This document shows positions 9,301 to 18,389 of a stretch of DNA of 64,000 bases, piece after piece. The position numbers and the translations under genes are program-made. Source of the DNA: Symsagittifera roscoffensis (Eukaryota > Xenacoelomorpha > Acoela > Convolutidae). The stretch spans positions 51,230,684 to 51,294,683 of the forward strand of contig NC_087064.1 in the NCBI RefSeq assembly GCF_963678635.1. Direction: 5' to 3'. Below the pieces are notes generated by a model. It searched no databases. It saw only the letters and a program-made list of their open reading frames with translations, and was not told where the DNA came from. Numbering within the stretch: position 1 is the first letter of the stretch; each line of letters opens with the position of its first letter.

Positions 9301-10892
9301 CTTATTAGTCAGCTCATGTTTTGTCGGCTTAGTTGTCAGAATGTAAATTTTTTTTGTTCTATGCAGGTTACATTCTAGTTGCTTTAGGCGTTTTGATTTT
9401 TCTGCTGTTTGTAGTTATAGCAACCTTGACTTCGTAATTTTTTTGTTTTTATTTATCATCTAAAAACTTTTCAAAAAATGATATCGACTTATACTTTATC
9501 GGCTTTAATGTCCTTATTTAAAGATACTTCAATGGAAGTATCAATTCTATGCGCACCTCTAGATTTAACAAAATGCTAAAAATCTTATTGAAATTATGAA
9601 TTTCCATGACAATGGTGGTTTTTTTTTTTTTCGTTTTTTTTCCTTCTCTTTTTTTTTCCGCTTGATAGGATATATTTAATTAGCTCAATGGCCTCAAATG
9701 TCGTCTTTTGACAAGCAAAAAAGGATTGTAAATGCGTGTGGGTGTGTGTTTTGAGGGTGAGGGGGACTTAGTATTTTTTTATTAAGTTGAAGTGATTTTT
9801 TCGTTTTTTTTTTCATTTTCCTTTTTTGGCCTAATAGGTTTCGGCCTATATTATATCGGCTTTGTGGCCTTATATTATTACATATGACGAGTAAATAAAG
9901 TTTTATGGGTGCGTGGGTTTTGACTTCATGGGGAATTTTTATAAGTCTCAAGGCTAGTTGATTTTTGTGTCTCAAATGGTTTAGAAAGTTGAACTTTTTT
10001 CAAAAAACAAGCCAGTTTTTTTTTGTTTACTTGCGGTCATTCACTTTTTCCAACTGTCTATTGACTATGTTTTTTGGTTCTCTCGCAAAATCGGGCTCCA
10101 CAAATGATCATCGGACTTGGTTGAGTGATGTATTTTAAAGCCCTTTCAGTCGTGATTCGAACTACATAAAAAATTTCAGTGTCGAGAAAAACCGGCTTGA
10201 AAAATTTTAATTTTTAAAGCGAGTACAGCGAGGGAGCAAGCTTCATATAGAAGGGTAGTTTTTAAATCTTTTTCGGGCGAGTAAAGCGACGGAGCAAGCT
10301 TATTATAGAAGGATAGTGGAAGTTTTGAAGTAAATAAGCCATGAATATTTTATTTAAGCCCTGAAAAATATTTTATTAGTTTTCAAAGATTTTCAGAGCG
10401 CCATCTTGGCAATAAAAAACGTAGTCTTCCCTTCAATAGCCTAAAATGTAGATCCTTTCATCACACCACGCAAAAAAATGAAATTTTTTTCTTGTTTAAG
10501 ATTATGGTCGGAACATTCTGTGCTACTTGCTTGGATTAAAATAGTTCAGCCTTGCGTGTTAAATAATCGATGCTGATGAAAAAAAGTTTGAAATTCCCAC
10601 TAAGAGCCAAGTTAACACCATTTTTCCCTAAATTGTTTAAGGGGGAGGATGTTAAAGTGTTCCAACCAACAATGAAAAGAATAACTAGTGCTTGCATTGT
10701 GTGTTGTAGCTTGATGCTTACCTGATCCGTCTGCGTGACAAGTACGAGGAGCTTTCGAAGGAGAGACTGGAGAACACATTGAGGAAGAGAGTGCCACCTG
10801 GTCGAGTGCCAATCGAAGACGTCGACTTCTTCACGGAGTTTCTCTACATCGACGCGGAAGACGTCGACCAGATGAACGTCACCGAACTGTGA
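170..10892 (+). CDS. GABBR1: GABA-B receptor subunit 1-like gene, 3' 15 exons (5' part outside window)
   Basis: Class C GPCR for GABA at the plasma membrane; in the family, subunit 1 binds GABA and subunit 2 couples to Gi/o. The 15 exons join in frame (2436 nt, 811 codons plus TGA). Order: second part of the Venus-flytrap domain (residues about 1-290), no cysteine-rich domain (typical of GABA-B), seven membrane helices in exons 7-14, then a C-terminal coiled coil across exons 14-15. Subunit-1 hallmarks are [30 protein letters not shown] and ESPLAYDA. The Tyr (residue 102), Glu (202) and Asp (208) that contact GABA in mammalian GABBR1 are present, as is the Ser cluster at 5-7. Oddities: an expanded second intracellular loop, a possible 18-nt microexon and a GC-AG donor choice after exon 2. 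Signal peptide and first lobe are missing to the left. Splice sites are inferred from consensus and phase. Confidence 0.93.
703..801 (+). CDS. GABBR1: GABBR1-like exon 2 (two possible donors)
   Basis: It begins after TTTTTTTAG with [12 protein letters not shown] donor (GCAAGT) after position 801 gives SLK joined to AQDARVIVG, which matches the family with no insertion. A normal GT donor (GTGAGA) at 826 would add eight codons (ASSSETPL), also in frame. The short form is preferred by homology. Confidence 0.8.
1087..1347 (+). CDS. GABBR1: GABBR1-like exon 3 (hinge, ligand Tyr)
   Basis: Phase 0 at both ends, 87 codons, acceptor TTTTAG, donor GTAAGT. It carries IVGLFYET, whose Tyr lines the GABA pocket in mammals, then [13 protein letters not shown]. 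Confidence 0.95.
1676..1745 (+). repeat. tRNA-like sequence, possible SINE head or tRNA fossil
   Basis: Within an intron of the GABA receptor gene. TGGCTGAGTGG fits a Pol III box A, and GAGA-ATCATAA-TCTC resembles an anticodon arm with loop CAT. The T arm (around GTTGTTCCGAG) is degenerate, so a working tRNA is unlikely. It shares a GCGTA(C/T)GTGGC start with the sequence near 14029. Confidence 0.3.
1904..2167 (+). CDS. GABBR1: GABBR1-like exon 4 (lobe 2, ligand Glu)
   Basis: 88 codons in phase 0, acceptor CATTTAG, donor GTGAGC. It carries [17 protein letters not shown], the block with the Glu that contacts the GABA amino group in the family and the nearby Asp. It ends FMGVS, matching the family's F-x-GVSG, with the G in the next exon. 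Confidence 0.95.
2253..2313 (+). CDS. GABBR1: GABBR1-like exon 5
   Basis: 20 codons plus one base, acceptor GTTTTCAG, donor GTTAGT. It reads [20 protein letters not shown]; the last base A joins AT of the next exon to give Asn. Confidence 0.9.
2499..2585 (+). CDS. GABBR1: GABBR1-like exon 6 (end of Venus-flytrap domain)
   Basis: 87 nt, phase 1 at both ends, acceptor TTTCAG, donor GTAAGT. It reads [16 protein letters not shown] and ends near the DFWPF that corresponds to the W-x-GG segment before the linker. Confidence 0.9.
2752..2908 (+). CDS. GABBR1: GABBR1-like exon 7 (linker and TM1)
   Basis: 157 nt, enters in phase 1 and leaves in phase 2. A charged linker is followed by the hydrophobic helix [20 protein letters not shown], then NNSSFRNA. 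Acceptor TTTCAG, donor GTAAAA. Confidence 0.93.
3221..3353 (+). CDS. GABBR1: GABBR1-like exon 8 (TM2)
   Basis: 133 nt. It opens [17 protein letters not shown], matching the family's I-x-NSQP-x-x-N motif, and ends DTLCQ, where the Cys is the conserved one at the top of TM3. Acceptor GTTGTAG, donor GTGAGG. Confidence 0.95.
3624..3833 (+). CDS. GABBR1: GABBR1-like exon 9 (TM3 and long second intracellular loop)
   Basis: 70 codons in phase 0. TM3 is [20 protein letters not shown], followed by a Lys/Ser-rich loop ([18 protein letters not shown]). Mammalian subunits have a much shorter loop here. Acceptor CTGTCTAG, donor GTATGT. Confidence 0.93.
3872..4110 (+). repeat. Family A repeat, partial
   Basis: Starts AAGAGTCGATGAACATAGTG and runs to the shared block GTCACGAAAAACGTGATCG. 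The 3' end is missing. In an intron of the GABA receptor gene. Confidence 0.6.
4175..4192 (+). CDS. GABBR1: Possible 18-nt microexon in GABBR1-like second intracellular loop
   Basis: Six codons (PEIQKK) lie between a good acceptor (TTGTTACAG) and donor (GTTAGT), phase 0 on both sides, so inclusion or skipping keeps the frame. Found only from splice signals, so tentative. Confidence 0.4.
4437..4535 (+). CDS. GABBR1: GABBR1-like exon 11 (second intracellular loop)
   Basis: 33 codons in phase 0, acceptor CTCTTTTAG, donor GTCTGA. It reads [19 protein letters not shown], a Ser/Gly-rich segment with no family counterpart. Phase and splice sites make it likely real, possibly a cassette exon. Confidence 0.75.
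4651..5680 (+). repeat. Family C repeat, split by a family A copy
   Basis: Begins GTTCCGACCATTGAAAATG and ends GTCGGAACATTCTGTGC, giving GTTCCGAC/GTCGGAAC inverted ends. Internal markers shared with other copies are AATAATCATCGGA, CCCTTTCAGTCGTGATT, GAGAAAAACCGGTTTG and ATCACACCACGCAGAAAAAA. A family A copy occupies the 3' half. Confidence 0.65.
5084..5526 (+). repeat. Family A repeat, near full length
   Basis: Opens AAGAGTAATGAACGTAGTGA followed by GTACTCTT, itself an AAGAGTA/TACTCTT hairpin, and ends CATTACTCTT, the inverse of the start. This suggests a non-autonomous DNA transposon. It appears to be inserted into family C. Confidence 0.65.
5880..6078 (+). CDS. GABBR1: GABBR1-like exon 12 (TM4 and second extracellular loop)
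   Basis: 66 codons plus one base, acceptor GTTGCAG, donor GTATAA. TM4 is [20 protein letters not shown], then PLSLQNEF and [15 protein letters not shown]. The loop Cys and the N-TW-G motif match the family. Confidence 0.95.
6151..6278 (+). CDS. GABBR1: GABBR1-like exon 13 (TM5)
   Basis: 128 nt. TM5 is [20 protein letters not shown], followed by [16 protein letters not shown], the family's IND-R-VGMAIYN region. Acceptor CTTTTCAG, donor GTGAGT. Confidence 0.95.
6590..6955 (+). CDS. GABBR1: GABBR1-like exon 14 (TM6, TM7, start of coiled coil)
   Basis: 122 codons in phase 0. The acceptor ATCTTTCAG is chosen because it gives [19 protein letters not shown], aligning with the family TM6 without a gap; a closer AG at 6608 would lose six residues. 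TM7 is [20 protein letters not shown], then FGPKLRALI, a basic stretch, and the coiled-coil start [20 protein letters not shown]. Confidence 0.93.
7400..8530 (+). repeat. T-rich dispersed repeat
   Basis: Markers shared with four other places in the window: TTATATCGGCTT..., GGCTAATTG, and the ending TATCGCAAGTGGCGCGAAGC then CTCTGTGTAAA. No ORF and no clear ends; class unknown. All copies have the same orientation. Confidence 0.4.
8978..9110 (+). repeat. Family A repeat, 5' fragment
   Basis: Diverged AAAAGTAATGAAGGCGCTCTT start followed by TATATAGGTCTTGG and CAGGAAAA-like sequence; it runs into a T-rich repeat. Confidence 0.4.
9090..9970 (+). repeat. T-rich dispersed repeat
   Basis: Shares CGGAATATAGGCTTTATTCG, TGTCGGCTTAGTTGTCAGA and ATTATATCGGCTTTG with the copies near 7400 and 12900. 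No coding content. Confidence 0.4.
10080..10540 (+). repeat. Family C repeat
   Basis: Contains AATGATCATCGGACTTGG, CCCTTTCAGTCGTGATTCGA, GTGTCGAGAAAAACCGG, CATCACACCACGCAAAAAAA and the end GGTCGGAACATTCTGTGCTA. A GAG(C/T)AAAGCGA(C/G)GGAGCAAGCTT block is duplicated inside. It is preceded by a family A 3' end. Confidence 0.6.
10710..10892 (+). CDS. GABBR1: GABBR1-like last exon (coiled coil and C-terminus)
   Basis: 60 codons plus TGA in phase 0, acceptor GTGTTGTAG. It continues the heptads with [20 protein letters not shown] and ends in an acidic tail ([17 protein letters not shown]). In mammals this coiled coil pairs subunits 1 and 2. No RSRR-type retention signal is seen next to it. Confidence 0.9.
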   Translation, partial: LDAYLIRLRDKYEELSKERLENTLRKRVPPGRVPIEDVDFFTEFLYIDAEDVDQMNVTEL

Positions 10893-11088
10893 TTGGACGT
10901 TTTTCGCTGAAGTGGATGATTCTAACATACAGAAAGCAAAAGAATGTTGACCGTATACCAAAAAAAGCATTGGAGCCATAACAGTAGCATATGATAGATG
11001 TAAAGATGGAAAAACTAAAATCTGATGTGGAAATTTTTGATAACTGGAAAGAAAAAATGGGGTTGCGATTTGTTGGAGCTCCTATCTT

Positions 11089-11094
11089 AATAAA
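11089..11094 (+). promoter_or_regulatory. Candidate poly(A) signal of GABBR1-like gene
   Basis: AATAAA lies about 195 nt after the stop codon, the first such hexamer downstream and just before a family-A repeat. Position fits a short 3' UTR. Confidence 0.5.
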
Positions 11095-11114
11095 TCAAGC
11101 TACGTGATATAATT

Positions 11115-11478
11115 AAGAGTAATGAACGCAGTGAGTACTCTTATTTTGGTCTTGGTGGTTTTTTTATTTTTTTTTTCAGGAAATTGTTTTTAATTGATTT
11201 TTTCGCGGTTTGACTTGTGATTTCTTTTTAAGTTCAGTGCATTTTCGTCGTTAAAAGGAAGGCAAACGCCACTATTGGACAGCAAAAGTGTAAAAGTCAC
11301 GAAAAACGTAATCGACTTCTTATTTCGAAAACGGAAATTAATAATCAGATTTCTCAGCGAAATAAAAGTTGTACCTATTGATCCAGTTTCCTGGGTTAAT
11401 TTTAACACAAAAAAATGTCCATCATAAATTCAAAGAGCTTTAAGGCCATATATATTTTTTTCGATATTCATTACTCTT
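11115..11478 (+). repeat. Family A repeat
   Basis: Same ends as the copy at 5084: AAGAGTAATGAACG and ATTCATTACTCTT. It is followed by CCAACTGTCAGTTGG, a 7-bp-stem hairpin seen after several copies. Confidence 0.65.
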
Positions 11479-11926
11479 TTCCAACTGTCAGTTGGCTATT
11501 TTTTGATTTTTCAAATTTATTTATCGATGCAGTTTGTAGAAGCTTTGGCTTGGTAGTCTAATGTTTTCTAAAGATTTAAAAATTGGCGCATAAATTAATT
11601 ATTAGGCAATTAAACAAATATAGCTTACTTTTGTGAACGAGCAAAACTTCCTAATGATAATTTTTCGCCATGTATATTCTTCATTATTTAGGACTATTAG
11701 AAGAGTGTAAATTATATAGATACGATGTTTTTGCTCATGTTTAGGTTAATACGAATTCAATTCGCTACCTTGTTTTGTGCCATTGTAGCTGTATGATAAT
11801 TTATAGTTGAAAACTTAAAGCGATGCTATTTAAAAAAAATCAAGATGCATGAAAGCTGTGATATTTCAAAATATAATTTAATATTTTCGAATCATTATCT
11901 TTTGGTAGTTAACAAAATTGTCGAAT

Positions 11927-12364
11927 AAGATTCGATGAACGTAGTGAAGACTCTTATATAGCGTGATGTTTTTTTTTCATTTTTTTTTCAGGGAAAATTA
12001 TTAAAATTGTTCACGATCAAATCTGAGTTTTCACGGTTTGAATTATATATTTTCTTAAACTCAGTTTTTTTCTTTCGTTAAAAGGAACATAAACTCCTTT
12101 ATCGAACTGCAAAAGTGTGAAGTTCACGAAAAACGTTATCGACTTTAGTTTTGAAAGTAGATTTTTCGCACTTAAGTTTTTCAGTAGAATTTTCAGAATT
12201 CTTCAGTGGAATAAAAAATGTAACTATTTATCCAGTTTTCTCCAATTGGGTTAATTGTTCTTGAAATTCAAAGAGCTCTAAGGACATATATTTGTTTCTT
12301 TCAAGTTGAAATTTTAAAAAATAATAATTTAATTTTTTTGTTTCTTTACAGTCATGGGCTCTTC
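11927..12364 (+). repeat. Family A repeat, diverged
   Basis: Start AAGATTCGATGAACGTAGTG, internal TTCACGAAAAACGTTATCGA, and a worn 3' end GGGCTCTTCCAACTG. Confidence 0.55.
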
Positions 12365-13103
12365 CAACTGTCTGTGGGCTATGTTTATAGCAGTCTGACC
12401 ACGGGACAACTAACTGAAAGTGTACTGGGCTGACGAGAAGTGGTTTGAACATTACCACCGCGTCAATCGTGCCTAAGGACAACTCATGCTCTAAAAACAG
12501 TCGCACCCTATAAAAGCTTATGGTCATGTATAGAGTTTTTTTAATAACCTTTGAGTAGTTTTCAAGACGTTTTTTCTATATGATTTTGTTCGAAATGATA
12601 AATAATTTCGTTTTGAAAACTTATTTGCTTTGGTCCGCACTGACTTGTAAATTCACGTTGAAGCAGCTAATCAAAAAAATAAATACACAAACGCAACTTA
12701 TGCAAATTTACGTTGCCATCATGGCCGAATTTGATGGCAAAACTTATTAAAAAAAAACATTACAAGATATGTCCGCTTAATTAAAAGGCAGTTATAGTTG
12801 CCTAAGTAACTATTAGTCAAGCTTTCATGGATAAAATTAGTGCAATACTGTGCTTTTCGTCTCACTTCGTTTAATATATTAACTACTCTTGCGATTAACA
12901 AGCGTTATCAAATCGGAATATAGACTTTTTTCGGGTTAACAAGTTATTTAACATAACCAACTGTATCTTGGTTCATGATGAATTTAAATTTTCATGAATC
13001 TCCAGCACTTAACCTAGGTTTCAAAAATACGCCTGGGATGACTAAGTTTGTGGGTTTGAATCTGACCCGGAACTTTTTTTTCAAACTGGAAGTTTTCCTT
13101 TCC

Positions 13104-13993
13104 AAAAATGGCCTATTGTTTGTCTGCTTATGTTTTGTTGGCTTAGTTGCCACATTGTAGATTTGATTTTTTATACGCAATTTCCAATGTAGTTGCTTCT
13201 AGTGCTCTGCGTCACTCCTACAATTTAAATTTTTACTCGTCTGGACCTCTGATATTTCTTAGATTTTGCAGTTTTTTTCGCTTAAACGTTTTATTCGACT
13301 TAAATGATTTCGGCTCATCATTTAGTGGCTAAAAGAACTAATTTAGGAAAGTTTTGAGGGAAAAATATCTTTAATGCTTCGTTCCGGATTGAACAAAATG
13401 TTCAAATTTCGAGAATAGAATTTATAGTGTACCTTTTTTGCCGTTGATGTGTTTCTGGACGTGTTTACCGCAAATAGAACATGATTCCAGACAACATCTT
13501 TAATGTTTCTAAGTTGTGTTTTTTGAAGGTGTTCAAGTTTTTGGGAACAAAAATGGCCTATTGTTTGTCTGCTTATGTTTTGTTGGCTTAGTTGCCACAT
13601 TGTAGATTTGATTTTTTATACGCAATTTCCAATGTAGTTGCTTCTAGTGCTCTGCGTCACTCCTGCAATTTAAATTTTTACTCGTCTGGACCTCTGATAT
13701 TTCTTAGATTTTGCAGTTTTTTTCGCTTAAACGTTTTATTCGACTTAAATGATTTCGGCTCATCATTTAGTGGCTAAAAGAACTAATTTAGGAAAATTTT
13801 GAGGGAAAAATATCTTTAATGCTTCGTTCCGGATTGAACAAAATGTTTAAATTTCGAGAATAGAATTTATAGTGTACCTTTTTTGCCGTTGATGTGTTTC
13901 TGGACGTGTTTACCGCAAATAGAACATGATTCCAGACAACATCTTTAATGTTTCTAAGTTGTGTTTTTTGAAGGTGTTCAAGTTTTTGGGAAT
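13104..13993 (+). repeat. 445-bp direct tandem duplication
   Basis: Two copies (13104-13548 and 13549-13993) differ at only a few bases by eye, so the duplication is recent. The 61-codon ORFs in each copy (from 13147 and 13592) are repeat-borne and not gene-like. Confidence 0.9.
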
Positions 13994-14028
13994 TAGTTTT
14001 TTTTTCAGCCAATTACAATCATACATTC

Positions 14029-14100
14029 GGCGTATGTGGCATAGAGGTAACACAGCTGCTTGAGACAGCAGAAGCTTGTGGCTCGAATCCGGCCGGTCCC
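14029..14100 (+). repeat. tRNA-like sequence, possible SINE head
   Basis: TGGCATAGAGG resembles box A, CTGCT...AGCAG an anticodon stem, and GGCTCGAATCC a box B with one mismatch. Stems are imperfect. A further T-arm-like stretch (GGAATTCGATTCCAGTC) follows near 14250. Confidence 0.35.
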
Positions 14101-14590
14101 TCTGTTTTGTTTGCAATATTGAGTCTAAGGATTTTTTCCGACTATCGCCCGTCTGTTTTTTTTCTCGGCTTTATCCCCGCAACCCACTTCTCTCGAAAAT
14201 ACAGCTTTCTTCAAAAATGCTCTAACACACGTGCTTGACGTCATGACCCGGGAATTCGATTCCAGTCGGGACTTGTTTTTTTTGCAAACTGAAATGTATG
14301 TCAGTGCTTTAAGCAGTATGTCTGCTTATTTTTGCCAGTTCAGTTCCTGCAGAAAAGATTATTGAACGTTGGCTTCCTTCTAGCATTTCGAAATTTTCTT
14401 GTAAAGTTTTTTTTATCGTGCAGGTAACTTTGTTCCCGACCTTGTGGGATTTTTTGCTAATGTTATAATTTTTATGGCAAAACGTTTTTTGAAGGTTGTT
14501 TTTTGTTTTTCTTTTCATTTGATTTCAATTACGGTCTTTTATTTTTGTATCGCGAGTGGTGCGAAGCTCAGGTTTACCACAGTGTTTATA

Positions 14591-15416
14591 GTTATATACC
14601 TAATATGGGTGTAGTGTCGTATTACGAATAGCACGTCTTCTACACAAGTAAGGCGTTGTAACATCTTTTGAATTTCTTTTTTGTTTAAGCAGAGCGTATT
14701 GTCATATTTCGTTGTGCGCTTTTTTGCAACCCAAGTCGCAATTGAAACTGCTCAAGTATTTTTTGGCAGTTTTGCAAAAATAATATTTAATTTACTATCA
14801 CGACAGCATTTTATCCTTAACTCTGATTCATTGTAGACCAGTGTTTGAAGAATGACATAAAGACATGGCGCAGATACTGGGACGTGTGACTCTCAATTTC
14901 CAGGTTGGGGGATCGATTCATGCGTTCCAGGTTGAGTTGAGACAAGTCATTTGGTCGTTTCATTAGGATTTAAGACGTTAATCACATCCCTTTGAAGTTT
15001 ACATTTGCGAAAAGGATTTAAAATACTTTTTTTCCAATAACTTTTAAATTGGCCAGGAAGTGCTGTCTGAGCATTCAGCGCTTTGCCTTGATATACAAGC
15101 AGTCTTAATTAAACTTATAGTGAACTGGTTCACGAGCAGTAATTAACGAAACATTTAAAGGTCTTGAGATTTTTGGGAATTTTACAATTGGATTAGGTTT
15201 GCAAACGATGGCGGCTTGCGTGCAAGTACCTTGGAGCTACGGCTCGCCTCTTCGTGAAATGGTTTCCTATGTAACTGAGTAATTATTGTTCTGATAATTG
15301 TTGTTCCATAGATTTTCTCCTTTTTCGACTAATTTCGACTTAATTTCGAGCCAATTTTGAACGGAATTTTTAAAGCCACCTGGATGCCAGTGTGTAGCTG
15401 AAACTTAAAAGTTATT
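14591..15416. other. Intergenic stretch with no recognised feature
   Basis: AT-rich, non-coding in all frames, with no clear match to the window's repeat families apart from short T-rich pieces. Confidence 0.5.
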
Positions 15417-15950
15417 GTTCCGACTTTCGATACGAAAGTAACGGAATATTTGTGCTCGGGGTGGGATTTTTTTTTCTTCAGACAAGTTTCGACTTTAAAC
15501 TCGCCATTTTTGACGGAATTTTTTTTTTATTATTCAAAAAGTAGTGTTGTCCTAAGCTTAAGTTTGAAGAGATATTTCACCTGTGATCAATTTTTGTGAA
15601 GTTATGGGGGTTTAAAGATTGCCATTTTGGTCAATTTGGGACAATTAACGCGCGATATTTTTCGCGCTCTTAACGCGTAAGCGGAGATTTAATCCGTCTT
15701 AGAAATCGTTCCAAATTGGTTGAAAGAAGCTTATTCGCCATAAATGATTTGTTACATGGAGCGAAATCTATTCTTTTGTAGTTTATATGGCGTGTGGGGG
15801 GATGAGTTTCATTCAAAAAATTCAAATTTTAGAGAAAAAAAAATCATTTTATTTTATTACATCACGTTTTTTTCATGATATTACTGCTCTATAAACCCTA
15901 AAAGGCAGTCGAAACATTCAGGGCTTCGCCCTGATACGAGCAGTCTTGTT
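15417..15950 (+). repeat. Family B repeat, tandem monomer 1
   Basis: 534 bp. It begins GTTCCGACTTTCGATACGAA and ends at CAGTCTTGTT, where the next monomer starts directly. Internal markers are GACAATTAACGCGCGATAT, ATTAACGCGTAAGCGGAGA (one-base variants occur) and GGCGTGTGGGGGGATGA. A GTCGGAAC-like motif and the hairpin CAGGGC-TTC-GCCCTG lie near the 3' end. Confidence 0.85.
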
Positions 15951-16484
15951 GTTCCGACTTTCGATACGAAAGTAACGGAATATTTAAGCTCGGGGTGGGT
16001 TTTTTTTCTTCAGAAAAATTTCGACGTTTTAACTTGCCATTTTTGACGGGATTTATTGTATTATGATTCGGAAGGTATCGTTGTCCTGAGCTCAAACTTG
16101 AAAAGATATTTTACCTGTGATCATTTTTCGTAAAGTTACGGCGGTTTAAAGATTGCCATTTTGGCCAATTTGCGACAATTAACGCGCGATATATTTCGTG
16201 CTATTAACGCGTAAGCGGAGAGATAACCCGTCTTAGAAATTGTTCCAAATTAGTTGAAAGAAGCTTATTTGCCATAATTGATTTGTTACAAGGAGCGAAA
16301 TCTATCTTGTTGTACTTTATATGTTGTGTGGGGGGATGATTTTCAAAAAAAATTCAAATTTGAGAAAACAAAAGTTTTTCATTTTGTTTTATTTCATTTA
16401 ATTTTTTAATGTAATTACTGCTCCATAAACTTTAAAAGGCAGTCGGAACATTCAGGGTTTCGTCCTGATACGAGCAGTCTTGTT
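15951..16484 (+). repeat. Family B repeat, tandem monomer 2
   Basis: Also 534 bp, head-to-tail with monomer 1 and visibly diverged from it (many scattered substitutions), so the array is not recent. Confidence 0.85.
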
Positions 16485-17024
16485 GTTCCGACTTTCGATA
16501 CGAAAATAACGGAATATTTGTGCTCGGGGTGGGGTTTTTTTTTCTTCAGACAAATTTCGACTTTTTAACTAGCCATTTTTGACGGAATTTTCTTATATCA
16601 TTCGAAAGCCATTGTTGTCCTGAACCTAAATTTGAAAAGATATTTTACCTGTGATCATTTTTTGTAAAGTTATGAGGGTTTAAAAATTGCCATTTTGGTC
16701 ATTTTGACCAATTTGGGACAATTGACGCGCGATATAGTTCGCGGTATTAACGCGTAAGAAGAGAATTAATCCGTCTTATAAATCGTTCCAAATTGGTTGA
16801 ACGAAGCTTATTTGCCATAATTGATTTGTTACAAGGAACGAAATCTATGTTTTTGTACTTAATGGCGTGTGGGGGGAGGATTTTCATAAAAAATTTCAAA
16901 TTTTGGAGAAAAAAATTTTAATTTTATTTTATTTAATTTCATTTTTTATGTTATTACTGCTGCTCCATAAACCTTAAAAGGCTGTCGGAACATTCAGGGC
17001 TTCGCCCTTTTACGAGCAGTCTTG
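16485..17024 (+). repeat. Family B repeat, tandem monomer 3
   Basis: 540 bp with the same landmarks. The 3' hairpin is partly broken (GGGCTTCGCCCTTTTACG). Confidence 0.85.
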
Positions 17025-17376
17025 TTTTACTTGTGATGATTTTTGAAAAATTATGGGCTTTTGAAATTTGTCAATTTGGCTAATTTGTGACAATTAACAC
17101 GTGAGATATTTTGTGCTATTAACGCTTTAGCGGCTAATGCAATTCGTTCATGCATCGTTATGCATTGATTTGAGGCAAGATCTTTGTTGTAATTAATACA
17201 TTACTAAGCGCTAAGAACATCACACTGTATTTGGTATAGCGTGTGTGGGGGTGGAGAATTTTTCAAACTAAAACCCGACAAAACATATTTTTTTCATTTC
17301 TTGCCTTTCAAAAATTAGTTCGAGGCAGGTGAAGGGAAGTCAGCACAATCAGGGTTTCGACTTGACACGCGCAGTT
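17025..17376 (+). repeat. Family B repeat, 5'-truncated fourth monomer
   Basis: Retains ACTTGTGATGATTTTTG, GACAATTAACACGTGAGATA and a diverged end (AAGTCAGCACAATCAGGGTT). It lacks roughly the first 190 bp. Confidence 0.6.
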
Positions 17377-18381
17377 TTTAATTTATTTTCAATAGAAATT
17401 TGTGCGTTTATATTTAAGAAATAGTAGAGCGATTTCCATTGTCTCACTCACGATTGAGCATATAATTAAGAAACATGTAGTACATTTCGCGTGCATATCT
17501 GTTCCTTGAGATTGACGTTTTTATCTGAAGTAACTTCAAGAAGAATCACTTACATTATATCAGTTAAATACTTACATTGATAGATAATTTACGAGTTCAA
17601 ACTACAAACATGAGATAACTTCAGTAACTTCAGATCTGATTTTCCAAAACATTTCTTTGGGAGATGTTTTTTGCACCGATTAGTACTCTTTTGTGGCATG
17701 TAGTGGTTTTTGTCGTTTGACCGTTATGATCAAGTTAAAATCAATTTTGTCTACTGAACCGAAAACGAAAGAAAGTTATCTAATAAAAACAAGGCAACTT
17801 TATCAAATCTTGACTTTATTCTATAGCACCATGCAAGAGCTATGAAAAATGATGTCAGGACTATTTGCTCCAAATCAATCGGCCCTATGCCAACTTGCCC
17901 TATACTAACTTACCCTGCATGTCAACTTGTCCTATGCCAACTTGCCCCACATGACAATTTGTCCGATGCCGTTTTGCCCTATACTGAACTCTTTTACTTG
18001 ATTCTTTGATGTTCCTTGATTTAAAAAATCAACCTTGGCCCGCATAGCAGAAAAGGCACTATCTGAATAATAATCATTAAGAGTGATGAACCCCTTGGTC
18101 AATTCCTTTAGCCTGGGGCGTACAATAGTCTATAAAAGCATTAATTAAATGAATGACGTATGAACTAAATTTCCTTCATGTTTTCATTTTGTAGTTATAT
18201 TACTTATATCCCGTTAATTAGCTACCTATAATATGACCACGACAGCCCTAGAGAAAAATATACAGCAGACAAAAGTAAAGCAACATGATAACTTAAGTAT
18301 GAGAAAAAAAATAGAAAAAATTAACTATACAATGAAGAACAGCACCGCAGTAATCCTATTGAACAAGCCCTGAGGCTTTTA
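17377..18381. other. Intergenic stretch, short tandem repeat only
   Basis: No coding potential and no dispersed repeat recognised. The only structure seen is the minisatellite-like run near 17880. Confidence 0.5.
17880..17985 (+). repeat. Degenerate 15-17-bp minisatellite
   Basis: About seven imperfect units of the form CCCTATGCCAACTTG with variants such as CTATACTAACTTACC and CACATGACAATTTGTCC. Confidence 0.7.
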
Positions 18382-18389
18382 TCCACCTG

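Larger units (their letters stand above)
6956..10709 (+). other. 3.75-kb last intron of the GABBR1-like gene
   Basis: T-rich on the coding strand and filled with dispersed repeats (T-rich family, family A and C pieces). No conserved exon-like ORF seen. Confidence 0.7.
12900..14590 (+). repeat. T-rich dispersed repeat containing a tandem duplication
   Basis: Starts CGGAATATAGACTTTTTTCG and ends TATCGCGAGTGGTGCGAAGC, as in the other copies. A 445-bp segment inside is present twice in tandem. Confidence 0.45.

Noticed and set aside
15417-17024. Hammerhead ribozyme (retrozyme) in the tandem family B array
   Set aside because: Tandem units of this size and a CTGATACGAG...CGAAA string invited the idea, but the core CUGANGA is not present on either strand (CTGATAC instead) and helices do not form around it.
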